This document shows positions 1 to 6,184 of a stretch of 7,490 nt of DNA, in pieces; positions within the stretch are counted from its first letter, which is position 1; every line of letters starts with the position of its first letter. Position numbers and translations under genes: made by a program. The notes beneath the pieces were generated by a model, which worked only from the letters and a program-made list of their open reading frames with translations, was not told the DNA's origin and ran no database searches. The stretch comes from Arthrobacter sp. (GTDB lineage: Bacteria > Actinomycetota > Actinomycetes > Actinomycetales > Micrococcaceae), in NCBI GenBank assembly GCA_025464545.1, contig JAODMA010000342.1, positions 1 to 7,490 of the forward strand, written 5' to 3'.

Positions 1-538
1 AGGTGATGATGGGCAGGACCATGACGGACAGGACGATTCCCGCGGTCAGGATGGTCTTGCCGGTTGCCGAGGCCGGACCGTGGAAGATTGGTAGCCAGCC
101 CATGTTGGCGGCCAGCCAGTTGTAGGCCGGGGAGATTTCCTTGGCCAGGAACGCGGCGCCCCAGGCTCCATAAACCACGGAGGGGATGGCGGCCAGCAGA
201 TCGATCAGGTAGCCGAGGCCGGAGGCAAGCCGCCGCGGGGCGAAGTGCGAGATGAACAGGGCGACGCCGATCGCGACCGGGGTGGCGATGACGAGGGCGA
301 TGGTGGCGGCGATCAGGGTGCCGACCACGATCGGCCAGATGTAGGCGAAGAAGCCTTCACCGCCCTGGATCTGGTCCGGGGAGGCCGTGAGGGCGGGGAT
401 CGCCTGGATGACAAGGAAAAGCGCCACTCCGAAGAGCACAGCCAGGATCAGGCACCCTGCGGCCAGAGTGGCTGCCGAGAAGACTTTGTCTCCGGCGCGG
501 CCTGCGCCCCGGGACGAGGTCAGGGAGGTGGTGGTCAC
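1..538 (-). CDS. pstC: Phosphate ABC transporter permease PstC (partial, N-terminal 179 residues)
   Basis: Inner-membrane permease subunit of the PstSCAB high-affinity phosphate importer; with PstA it forms the channel that receives phosphate from PstS. The reading frame is open to the window edge, so only the N-terminal part (179 codons) is present and the EAA loop that contacts the PstB ATPase is missing. Visible membrane segments lie at about residues 21-48, 66-96, 105-131 and from 162 on. The stretch LIDLLAAIPSVVYG (about 111-124) is characteristic of PstC/PstA permeases. I chose the GTG at 536-538 because AAGGA lies 7 bases upstream, and the protein then starts MTTTSLTSSRGAGRAGDKVF, a typical cytosolic lead-in. 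A TTG farther upstream in the same frame is possible but has a poorer ribosome site. It follows pstS on the same strand after 141 bases and is presumably co-transcribed with it under PhoP control. The family call is secure; the start is fairly secure. Confidence 0.93.
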   Translation of the reverse strand, partial: MTTTSLTSSRGAGRAGDKVFSAATLAAGCLILAVLFGVALFLVIQAIPALTASPDQIQGGEGFFAYIWPIVVGTLIAATIALVIATPVAIGVALFISHFAPRRLASGLGYLIDLLAAIPSVVYGAWGAAFLAKEISPAYNWLAANMGWLPIFHGPASATGKTILTAGIVLSVMVLPIIT

Positions 539-632
539 TTCACGATCCTTCAGATCTTGGGGTTCTTCGGACAAACACGGCGGTTCCCCGCCCCGGCCGG
601 CCGTCTACGACAGCCGTACCGGGACAGGGAAC

Positions 633-667
633 CTGAATCAGGCTGGTGTTTCCACTATGCCTGTCAG
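633..667 (-). other. Stem-loop in the pstS-pstC spacer (possible attenuator or processing site)
   Basis: An imperfect hairpin lies just downstream of the pstS stop. Outer stem CTGA/TCAG, a 2-base bulge, stem CAGGC/GCCTG, a small internal loop, stem GTG/CAC, and a 4-base loop. No T-run follows on the minus strand, so it does not look like a strong intrinsic terminator. In many pst operons the binding protein is made in large excess over the permeases; a stem-loop here could stabilise the pstS 3' end or cause partial termination. That role is inference. Confidence 0.45.
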
Positions 668-679
668 CGCAAGGTATCC

Positions 680-1798
680 CTACGACTTGACCTTGATGGA
701 TTCGATCGACTTCAGGGCCTTGTCCTGCAGGGTTTTAGACAGCGGGGCGGACTTGGCGGCGTCGGCCGCTGCCTGCTGCCCGGCGTCGGAGACGACGTAG
801 CTGTCGAAGGCCTTTACCAGGTCAACGGTTTCCTGCTTGTCGTAGCTGGAGCACACGACGTGGAAGGAGACCAGCACGATCGGGTATGCGCCCTCGATCG
901 TGGTGGTGCGGTCCAGCTTGATGGACAGGTCGTTTGCGCCGCGGCCTTCAACCGGCTTGCCGGCGTCGACTGCCTTGGCGGCGGCGTCGGCGGAGATCTT
1001 CGTGAAGGTCTCGCCGACCTTGATCTGCGCGATGCCGAGCTTGCCGCTGACGGCGGAGTCGTCGGCGTAGGTGATGGCGCCCGGGGTGTCGGTCACGGTC
1101 TTGACCACGCCGGAGGTTCCCTTGGCGTTCTCGCCCGACAGGGCGGCGGGCCAGATGCCTGCGGCCTTGTCGGTCCAGACCTCGGGAGCGGCGGCCGCCA
1201 GGTAGTCGGTGAAGTTCGAGGTGGTGCCGGAATCATCCGAGCGGCTCACCGGGGTGACCTTGAGGTCCGGCAGCGTGACTTCCGGGTTCAGGGCCGCGAT
1301 GGCCGGGTCGTTCCACGTGGCGATCTGGCCACGGAAGATCTTGGCGACGGTCGCGGCGTCCAGCTTCAGTTCCTTGATGTCGGGCAGGTTGAACGCCACC
1401 GCAATCGGGGAAATGTACACCGGGATGCTAAGGGCGCCGTCGGGGCCGCACATGGCCATGGAGCTGGCGTACTCCTCGTCCTTGAGGTAGGCATCGGAGC
1501 CTGCGAACTGGGCGGAACCGTCCAGGATGGCCTTGCGTCCGGCACCCGAGCCGTCCGGGGAGTACTGCACTTTGGCGCCCTGGTGCACCGAGGCAAAGTC
1601 GGTCTTCCAGACGTCCATGGCCGCACCCTGGGCAGAGGATCCGATGCCGGTCAGCGTGCCGGTGACTTTCGGACCCGTCGCCGTCTGGTTGGCGGCCGGG
1701 GCATTCGTGGCATTATCAGAACCACAAGCGGTGAGCGCGAGTGCGCCGGCTGCAATGACAGCGATAGCGGCGTGGCGGCCGAAGCGGAGTGCCTTCAC
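680..1798 (-). CDS. pstS: Phosphate ABC transporter substrate-binding lipoprotein PstS
   Basis: Extracellular lipid-anchored protein that captures inorganic phosphate and hands it to PstC/PstA. The 372-residue length fits the family. A lipoprotein signal peptide is clear: basic VKALRFGRH, a hydrophobic core, then lipobox LTAC with the lipidated cysteine at residue 25. The phosphate site is intact: SPDGSGAGR (about 80-88), GSD (100-102) and the hallmark RSDDSGTTSNF (about 186-196), which corresponds to the Arg, Ser, Gly and Thr phosphate ligands of E. coli PstS. The GTG at 1796-1798 is preferred because GGAAGGGG lies 8 bases upstream. An ATG 33 bases farther upstream would add 11 residues in front of the signal peptide and place the ribosome site inside the gene. 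A PHO box lies about 120 bases upstream, so phosphate starvation should induce it. It is first in the operon, with pstC following. Confidence 0.95.
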   Translation of the reverse strand: MKALRFGRHAAIAVIAAGALALTACGSDNATNAPAANQTATGPKVTGTLTGIGSSAQGAAMDVWKTDFASVHQGAKVQYSPDGSGAGRKAILDGSAQFAGSDAYLKDEEYASSMAMCGPDGALSIPVYISPIAVAFNLPDIKELKLDAATVAKIFRGQIATWNDPAIAALNPEVTLPDLKVTPVSRSDDSGTTSNFTDYLAAAAPEVWTDKAAGIWPAALSGENAKGTSGVVKTVTDTPGAITYADDSAVSGKLGIAQIKVGETFTKISADAAAKAVDAGKPVEGRGANDLSIKLDRTTTIEGAYPIVLVSFHVVCSSYDKQETVDLVKAFDSYVVSDAGQQAAADAAKSAPLSKTLQDKALKSIESIKVKS

Positions 1799-1806
1799 TG
1801 GATGTA

Positions 1807-1814
1807 CCCCTTCC
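1807..1814 (-). promoter_or_regulatory. Ribosome binding site deciding the pstS start
   Basis: GGAAGGGG on the minus strand, 8 bases before the GTG at 1796-1798. It favours the GTG over the in-frame upstream ATG at 1829-1831. Confidence 0.7.
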
Positions 1815-1913
1815 AGGGATTTTCTATGCATGCCGGCCGGAGAAGGCCAGGCAAAGGATGCGTACGGTTTGTACCTCTACCGAAGTTAGGTGCCCCAGAT
1901 GACGAGAATTGCT

Positions 1914-1937
1914 GTTCAAGGTGAACGGATGGTTAAC
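1914..1937 (-). promoter_or_regulatory. PHO box (PhoP operator) upstream of pstS
   Basis: On the minus strand GTTAACC (1931-1937) is followed exactly 11 bases later by GTTCACC (1920-1926). This is the direct-repeat unit and spacing known for actinobacterial PhoP boxes (consensus close to GTTCACC, 11-base period). The second repeat is also half of a perfect inverted repeat, GTTCA-AGG-TGAAC (1914-1926). A TANNNT hexamer TAACTT lies at 1883-1888, about 31 bases downstream, and could be the -10; no good -35 precedes it, as expected of an activator-dependent promoter. The box lies between pstS and the divergent FUSC gene, so it could in principle act both ways, but it is much better placed for pstS. 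Confidence 0.68.
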
Positions 1938-2001
1938 GACGCCGGGACATTGGCTTACATCTGCCGGGCCTCCGTTGCGCTGATCGCGCCGCATCCGTAG
2001 G

Positions 2002-2024
2002 GGCGGCGGGCGGACTTCGCCGCC
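2002..2024. other. GC-rich 7-bp inverted repeat overlapping the FUSC gene promoter
   Basis: GGCGGCG (2002-2008) and CGCCGCC (2018-2024) are perfect inverted repeats around a 9-base spacer. The right arm ends 12 bases before the -10 TAGACT of the next gene, so the element covers its -35 region. It could be an operator or a hairpin; in such GC-rich DNA chance is also possible. Confidence 0.35.
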
Positions 2025-2036
2025 TGACCGAGCAAA

Positions 2037-2042
2037 TAGACT
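2037..2042 (+). promoter_or_regulatory. Probable -10 box of the FUSC gene (leaderless transcript)
   Basis: TAGACT fits the actinobacterial TANNNT -10. It ends 7 bases before the ATG at 2050, so transcription would begin at or within a base or so of the start codon. The only Shine-Dalgarno-like string (GGAAGG) is 1 base from the ATG, too close to work, which fits a leaderless mRNA. No clear -35 is seen. Confidence 0.45.
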
Positions 2043-2049
2043 GGAAGGC

Positions 2050-3177
2050 ATGGCCCCGTCAACTGGACTTTCCGCAAGCGCACGATTCCTGCGCGGCCGG
2101 GTCCGCACGGGCTTTGTCCGGAGCCGGAACTCGCTCCTGCCGGCAGTCCAGATGACAGCCTGCGCCGTGGGGGCCTACGCCTTCGCCGAGTACATCCTCG
2201 GCCACTCGGGCCCGCTGTTCGCGGCCACCTCGTCCCTGATAGCCCTCGGCTTTTCCCGGGATCCCAGGTTGCGCCGGGTCGTGGAGGTCGGTCTCGGCTG
2301 CACCATCGGTATCGTCGTCGGGGACCTGCTGCTCCATTGGCTGGGCGCGGGAATCTGGCAGGCCGCCGTCGTGCTGCTCTTCTCCATCCTGCTGGCGCGC
2401 TTCCTGGACAGCGGCACCATCTTCACCACCCAGCTGGGCCTGCAGTCCCTGCTGGTGGTGCTTCTGCCGGCGCCGGCCGGCGGCCCCTTCACCCGCAGCA
2501 TGGATGCCGTCGTGGGCGGCGTCTTCGCGCTGCTGGTAACCATCCTGATACCCAAGGACCCGCGCCGGGAACCCCGCAAGGACGTGCAGAAGCTCCTGCA
2601 TGAGCTCGCCGAGGTGCTGCGGGAATGCGCCTCCGCCCTGAGCTACAGCGATTCCACCCAGGCCTGGCACGCCCTGATCCGGGGACGGAACTGCCAGCCC
2701 CTCGTCGATGCGATGCGCCAGTCGCTGCGGTCCTCTGGCGAGGTCGCCACCCTGGCGCCGGCTTACCGGCGGCACCGGGACGAGCTGGACCAGATGGAAC
2801 AGTCGCTGGACTACATCGACCTCGCCCTCCGCAACAGCCGGGTCTTTGCCCGCCGTCTCACCAGCGCCATCAACCATGCGGCGCTCTCGGACGAGGCCAC
2901 CCAGAACATTGCCGAGGTCCTGCAGGAGACGGCTGCGGCCATCGACGAGCTCTCCCTGGGTCTGGCGGAGGTCCATGACGGCGCCCGCCGCGCCCACCTG
3001 CGGACGGCGCGGGCGGAGTTGCGGGAAATCGCCGGCCGTCTGCATCCCCGGTTGCTGGGCGTGGAGCTGCTGGAAGGCGAAACGGTGGTCATGCTGTTCC
3101 GCCCGCTGATGGTGGACCTGCTGGAAGCCGCCGGGGTCGATTCCAAGGAAGCCCGGGACATCCTTCCGCCGCTCTAG
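2050..3177 (+). CDS. FUSC family membrane protein (aromatic-acid-exporter-like)
   Basis: A 375-residue membrane protein of the FUSC/ArAE superfamily, whose characterised members (such as AaeB and plant ALMT) move organic or aromatic acids; the substrate here is unknown. About six hydrophobic segments occupy residues 31-168: PAVQMTACAVGAYAFAEYIL (31-50), around 56-68, VEVGLGCTIGIVVGDLLL (78-95), IWQAAVVLLFSILLARFL (102-119), about 126-141 and SMDAVVGGVFALLVTILIP (150-168). Residues 170-375 are charged, mostly helical and probably cytosolic. FSRDPRLRR between the second and third segments and PKDPRREPRK after the sixth are typical of small actinobacterial FUSC proteins. It has one membrane half plus one soluble half, so it probably works as an oligomer. 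The ATG at 2050 fits the leaderless promoter. It diverges from pstS and runs into radA with a 58-base gap. Confidence 0.85.
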   Translation: MAPSTGLSASARFLRGRVRTGFVRSRNSLLPAVQMTACAVGAYAFAEYILGHSGPLFAATSSLIALGFSRDPRLRRVVEVGLGCTIGIVVGDLLLHWLGAGIWQAAVVLLFSILLARFLDSGTIFTTQLGLQSLLVVLLPAPAGGPFTRSMDAVVGGVFALLVTILIPKDPRREPRKDVQKLLHELAEVLRECASALSYSDSTQAWHALIRGRNCQPLVDAMRQSLRSSGEVATLAPAYRRHRDELDQMEQSLDYIDLALRNSRVFARRLTSAINHAALSDEATQNIAEVLQETAAAIDELSLGLAEVHDGARRAHLRTARAELREIAGRLHPRLLGVELLEGETVVMLFRPLMVDLLEAAGVDSKEARDILPPL

Positions 3178-3202
3178 GTGTCGGCTGCCCCCTCCGGTGC
3201 CC

Positions 3203-3229
3203 TTGAATGTCGCCCTCCGCGGCTAGGGT
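3203..3229 (+). promoter_or_regulatory. Probable radA promoter (leaderless transcript)
   Basis: TTGAAT (3203-3208) and TAGGGT (3224-3229) form a -35/-10 pair with a short 15-base spacer. The -10 ends 6 bases before the ATG at 3236, so transcription would start at the A of the start codon. No good Shine-Dalgarno precedes the ATG, which agrees with a leaderless mRNA. Confidence 0.45.
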
Positions 3230-3235
3230 GGAACG

Positions 3236-4609
3236 ATGGCTACCAAGACTTCCCGGGCTTCCAAGGCGCCGGGCTACAAATGCGCCGAGTGCGGCTGGAC
3301 CACTGCAAAATGGGTGGGCCGTTGCGGCGAGTGCCAAGCCTGGGGCACCGTGGAGGAGACCGGTGCCGCTGTGGCCCGGACAACGGCGGCCACGACCGTT
3401 CTGGAGCCGGCCCGCAAGATCGCCGAGGTTGATGCCACCACCGCGGCCTTCCTGCCCACCGGTGTCGACGAACTGGACCGTGTGCTCGGCGGCGGGCTGG
3501 TTCCGGGCGCCGTCATCCTGCTGGCCGGTGAGCCCGGCGTGGGTAAGTCCACGCTGCTGCTGGACGTCGCGGCCAAGTTTGCCCGCACCGCCCAGGACGT
3601 CCTCTACATCACCGGCGAGGAGTCCGCGGCGCAGGTGAAGCTCCGCGCGGACCGGATCGACGCCGTCGCCGAGTCCCTCTACCTTTCCGCGGAAACGGAC
3701 CTCGGCCAGGCCCTGGGCCAGGTTGAGAAGCTCGAACCGCGCCTGCTGGTGGTGGACTCCGTCCAGACGCTCAGCAGCGCCGACGTCGAGGGCAGCGCCG
3801 GCGGCGTCTCCCAGGTACGCGAGGTGGCCGCCTCCCTCATCGCCGCGGCCAAGCGCCGCAACATGACGACCCTGCTGGTGGGACACGTGACCAAGGACGG
3901 CTCCATCGCAGGCCCCCGGCTGCTCGAGCACCTCGTGGACGTCGTGTGCCAGTTCGAAGGCGAGCGGCACTCCCGGCTGCGGCTGCTGCGGGCCGTCAAG
4001 AACCGCTACGGGCCCACCGACGACGTTGGCTGCTTTGACCTGAATGAGGACGGGATCGTCGGCCTGGCCGATCCCAGCGGGCTGTTTGTCTCGCGGACCA
4101 AGGAACCGGTTTCCGGCACCTGCATCACCGTCACCCTCGAGGGGCGGCGTCCGCTGCTGGCCGAGGTGCAGTCCCTGCTCGCCGAAAGCGCCAGCTCGCA
4201 GCCCCGCCGGGCCACGAGCGGGCTGGACAGTTCCCGGGTCGCGATGCTGCTCGCCGTGCTCCAGCAGCGGGCCGGCTGCCTGCTGCACAAGGATGATTCA
4301 TACGTCGCGACCGTCGGCGGCGTGAAGCTCAGCGAGCCGGCCACGGACCTCGCTGTGGCCCTGGCGGTCGCCTCCGCGAAGGCCAAGAAGCCACTGCCGC
4401 AGCGGCTGATCGCGTTCGGCGAGGTTGGCCTGGCCGGTGAGGTCCGTCCCGTGCCGGGCATCAACCAGCGCATCCAGGAAGCCCACCGGCTGGGGTTCAC
4501 GCACGCTGTGGTCCCCGCCAGCCCGAACGGCCCGGGGCCGGTCCCGCAAGGGTTCTCCGTGCGGGAAGTAGGGCACCTCGCCGAGGCCTTGAGTCTGCTG
4601 ATCAGCTGA
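3236..4609 (+). CDS. radA: DNA repair protein RadA/Sms
   Basis: RecA-related cytosolic ATPase that drives branch migration and extends D-loops during recombinational repair. The 457 residues show the full architecture: a C4 zinc finger (C16-x2-C19 and C30-x2-C33), Walker A GEPGVGKST (98-106), Walker B LLVVDS (170-175), the RadA-specific KNRYGP motif (255-260; many homologues have Phe instead of Tyr), and a C-terminal Lon-protease-like domain (about 330-457) with FGEVGLAGEVRPVPG (394-408). As in other RadA proteins this last domain is not expected to be an active protease. ATG 3236 places the zinc finger at the usual distance from the N-terminus and matches the leaderless promoter. Many actinobacteria have disA (diadenylate cyclase) directly after radA; here a small acidic protein gene follows instead. 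All key residues are present and the call is secure. Confidence 0.97.
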   Translation: MATKTSRASKAPGYKCAECGWTTAKWVGRCGECQAWGTVEETGAAVARTTAATTVLEPARKIAEVDATTAAFLPTGVDELDRVLGGGLVPGAVILLAGEPGVGKSTLLLDVAAKFARTAQDVLYITGEESAAQVKLRADRIDAVAESLYLSAETDLGQALGQVEKLEPRLLVVDSVQTLSSADVEGSAGGVSQVREVAASLIAAAKRRNMTTLLVGHVTKDGSIAGPRLLEHLVDVVCQFEGERHSRLRLLRAVKNRYGPTDDVGCFDLNEDGIVGLADPSGLFVSRTKEPVSGTCITVTLEGRRPLLAEVQSLLAESASSQPRRATSGLDSSRVAMLLAVLQQRAGCLLHKDDSYVATVGGVKLSEPATDLAVALAVASAKAKKPLPQRLIAFGEVGLAGEVRPVPGINQRIQEAHRLGFTHAVVPASPNGPGPVPQGFSVREVGHLAEALSLLIS

Positions 4610-4627
4610 CGGCGGTGGTTGCTGCCG
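4610..4627 (+). terminator. Hairpin directly after the radA stop
   Basis: CGGCGG (4610-4615) pairs with CTGCCG (4622-4627), with one G-U pair and a 6-base loop, beginning at the base after the radA TGA. No T-run follows, so it may be a weak or Rho-assisted terminator. The next gene has its own promoter just downstream. Confidence 0.35.
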
Positions 4628-4645
4628 GTACGGCCCCGGATGGTG

Positions 4646-4674
4646 TTCACAAGGACCGCTCCGGCCTCTAGGCT
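4646..4674 (+). promoter_or_regulatory. Promoter of the small acidic protein gene
   Basis: TTCACA (4646-4651), 17-base spacer, TAGGCT (4669-4674). This is a good primary-sigma promoter for a high-GC actinobacterium. The expected start is near 4681, giving a leader of about 26 bases that contains AAAGGAG (4694-4700). Confidence 0.6.
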
Positions 4675-4706
4675 TGGAACCACCAGCGAACCGAAAGGAG
4701 AGCCTC

Positions 4707-5003
4707 ATGTCCACCCCAGGTGAAGAGCAGGACCCCGTCGTCGGTGATGTGATCATCCCCCAGGAGGACGCGCTGCCCGCTCCCACACGGACGGGGCACG
4801 GAAAAATGCCTGCGGACATCGACGACGATGTGTTCGAGAAGGCGGCTGAACAGGAGCGGGTGGCCGCCGGGCTGTCCGACTATGCGCCCAGCGATGTTCC
4901 TTCCGCTACTGACCCCCTGCCGCCGGAAGCCTCAGAGGCTGCCGATCTCGCCCAGCGCGGACTTCTGGACGAGGCCGCGGGCGATGAGGCGGACGAGGAA
5001 TAA
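4707..5003 (+). CDS. Small highly acidic protein of unknown function
   Basis: A 98-residue protein I do not recognise. It has 26 Asp/Glu against 5 Lys/Arg, no hydrophobic segment and no signal peptide, so it should be a soluble, largely disordered, strongly negative cytosolic protein. Acidic runs include DIDDDVFEKAAEQE (about 37-50) and the C-terminal DEAAGDEADEE. Pro/Ser/Ala-rich stretches connect them. ATG 4707 is well supported by AAAGGAG 6 bases upstream and by the promoter at 4646-4674; an in-frame TTG at 4674 falls on the -10 box and is not a real start. It has its own promoter, separate from radA, and ends 47 bases before a convergent gene. A charge-mimic or partner-binding role is possible, but nothing in the sequence proves it. 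Confidence 0.75.
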   Translation: MSTPGEEQDPVVGDVIIPQEDALPAPTRTGHGKMPADIDDDVFEKAAEQERVAAGLSDYAPSDVPSATDPLPPEASEAADLAQRGLLDEAAGDEADEE

Positions 5004-5009
5004 CTCCGC

Positions 5010-5037
5010 CTCCGCCCGACGGCACCGTTGAGCGGAG
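5010..5037. terminator. Bidirectional-terminator-like hairpin between convergent genes
   Basis: CTCCGC (5010-5015) pairs with GCGGAG (5032-5037); after one mismatch CGACG pairs with CGTTG (one G-U), closing a GCAC tetraloop. It lies exactly in the 47-base gap between two convergent genes. No T-run is present on either side, which is common for actinobacterial terminators. Confidence 0.6.
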
Positions 5038-5050
5038 CCGGCCCGCAGCG

Positions 5051-6184
5051 CTAGGCGGGGGCCCCTGGTCCGGTCGGCCAGCGCAGCAGGGCAGCAATGT
5101 CCACTCCGTCGGGCAAGGCGGGCCCGGGGACGAGCAGGATCCGGGCGTCCGTCAGCGCCGCTGCCCTCAGCAGCGCTGCGGGCGCAGGAACCCGGCCGAG
5201 GACCTCAGCGCCGAGGGATTCCTCCTCAGCGGTGGCGATCCACGGTTCGGCATCCAGCGCGAGCACACGACGTTCGGCGAGTGCCCGGTCGTTGAGGATC
5301 AGTACGTCAACCTGGGCCTGTTGGAGTGCGTGCACGACGGCGCCTATCCCAGTCGCCGATTCGGGGTTCGCTTGGCCCTCCTGTACGGCCAGCCGTTCCA
5401 GGACCTGTTCCTGATCGGCTGCCCACTGCTCGGCCACCCTTTCCTCTATCTGGGCATTAAAGGCTTCACGATCAGCACCTGGGGCGCGTGTGTGGGACTC
5501 CACTACGGTGAGCACGGCCCGGCTTGCTTCGGCCAACTGTTCCTGGACCAGCTGGCGTGCCCGCACGTCGCCGGCGAGAATGAGTACCCTCGCCCCGCTG
5601 TCGCGGATCGTCTTGTCGATCTCGCCCGCAACCTGGTCGGCGTTGCGCCGCCAGATTTCCTCAGTCCGGTGTTGGAATTTCCCCTGCGCCCAGCCTCCTC
5701 CCGGGACCTTGCTCAGGTTCTCGCTCGACCCCTGAATGTCCTGGCTTTTGGTGGCATCCCGTCGTCCGGCATGATGGAGCCGGATCTCGCCTTCATCCCG
5801 GCTGACTTCTGCGACGACGTACGGAAAGTCCTCGGGGCGGTGTTTTAACAAGGGCAGCAGGTCCGGGACGTGTTCAACCGCAATCCTTTCCGGAACGACA
5901 AGGGGCCCCGGCAGCAGTTCGTTGATCTGCACCGTTCCTTGCTGCACCAGGACGAACCGGCTGACTGGGGAAGGTTCGCCGGTGGCGGGCCGGAGCGCCT
6001 CTTCGATAGCGTCCAGGTCGTCTTTCGCGGCACCCTGCCCGGCCAGGGCAGCCCGGACGTTTCCGGGCTGCACGTCCGCGGCTTCCAGGGAATCGACGGT
6101 GCCCGCGCTTGCATCCACGTAGGCTACGCACCAGGGGCCGGGTTGCCGGTACAGATCCGCGTATTCCGTCAGGCTGTCAGTCAC
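5051..6184 (-). CDS. baeRF-family protein (Rv2629/Msmeg1130/Balon-like ribosome hibernation factor or Vms1-like peptidyl-tRNA hydrolase)
   Basis: A 377-residue relative of archaeo-eukaryotic release factor aeRF1, in the bacterial baeRF group that includes M. tuberculosis Rv2629. Members of this group (Balon, Msmeg1130) have been seen in the ribosomal A site of dormant cells; databases also name the family Vms1/Ankzf1 peptidyl-tRNA hydrolase. Visible parts: an N-terminal domain (to about 120) starting SLTEYADLYRQPGPWCVAYVDA; a middle domain with the family loop GGGWAQGKFQHR (about 162-173) in place of the eRF1 GGQ region, then TEEIWRRNADQVA; and a C-terminal L30e-like domain ending near ALLRW. 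I chose GTG 6182-6184 because it overlaps the upstream gene's stop as GTGACTGA and places the conserved N-terminus near residue 1. An ATG at 6215-6217 would add 11 residues, but AGAGG touches it with no spacing. It is probably translationally coupled to the 78-residue protein. Which biochemical activity it has cannot be read from sequence. Confidence 0.85.
   Translation of the reverse strand: MTDSLTEYADLYRQPGPWCVAYVDASAGTVDSLEAADVQPGNVRAALAGQGAAKDDLDAIEEALRPATGEPSPVSRFVLVQQGTVQINELLPGPLVVPERIAVEHVPDLLPLLKHRPEDFPYVVAEVSRDEGEIRLHHAGRRDATKSQDIQGSSENLSKVPGGGWAQGKFQHRTEEIWRRNADQVAGEIDKTIRDSGARVLILAGDVRARQLVQEQLAEASRAVLTVVESHTRAPGADREAFNAQIEERVAEQWAADQEQVLERLAVQEGQANPESATGIGAVVHALQQAQVDVLILNDRALAERRVLALDAEPWIATAEEESLGAEVLGRVPAPAALLRAAALTDARILLVPGPALPDGVDIAALLRWPTGPGAPA

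Noticed and set aside
1883..1919. TTGAAC (1914-1919) and TAACTT (1883-1888) as an ordinary -35/-10 pair for pstS
   Set aside because: The 25-base spacing is too long for a normal promoter; only the -10 is kept as a tentative part of a PhoP-dependent promoter.
245..1924. A 559-codon open frame on the plus strand across pstC and pstS
   Set aside because: It lies antisense to two clear genes, its translation is Gly/Arg/Asp-rich low-complexity sequence with no domain, and such shadow frames are common in high-GC DNA.
2059..3045. A 328-codon minus-strand frame opposite the FUSC gene
   Set aside because: Repetitive Gln/Gly/Ala/Arg composition with no motif; it mirrors the strong codon bias of the FUSC gene.
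3089..4288. A 399-codon minus-strand frame opposite radA
   Set aside because: It is fully antisense to an intact radA, has no family features and has no ribosome site.
5321..5848. A 175-codon plus-strand frame opposite the baeRF gene
   Set aside because: The minus-strand protein has recognisable family motifs over its whole length; this frame has none.
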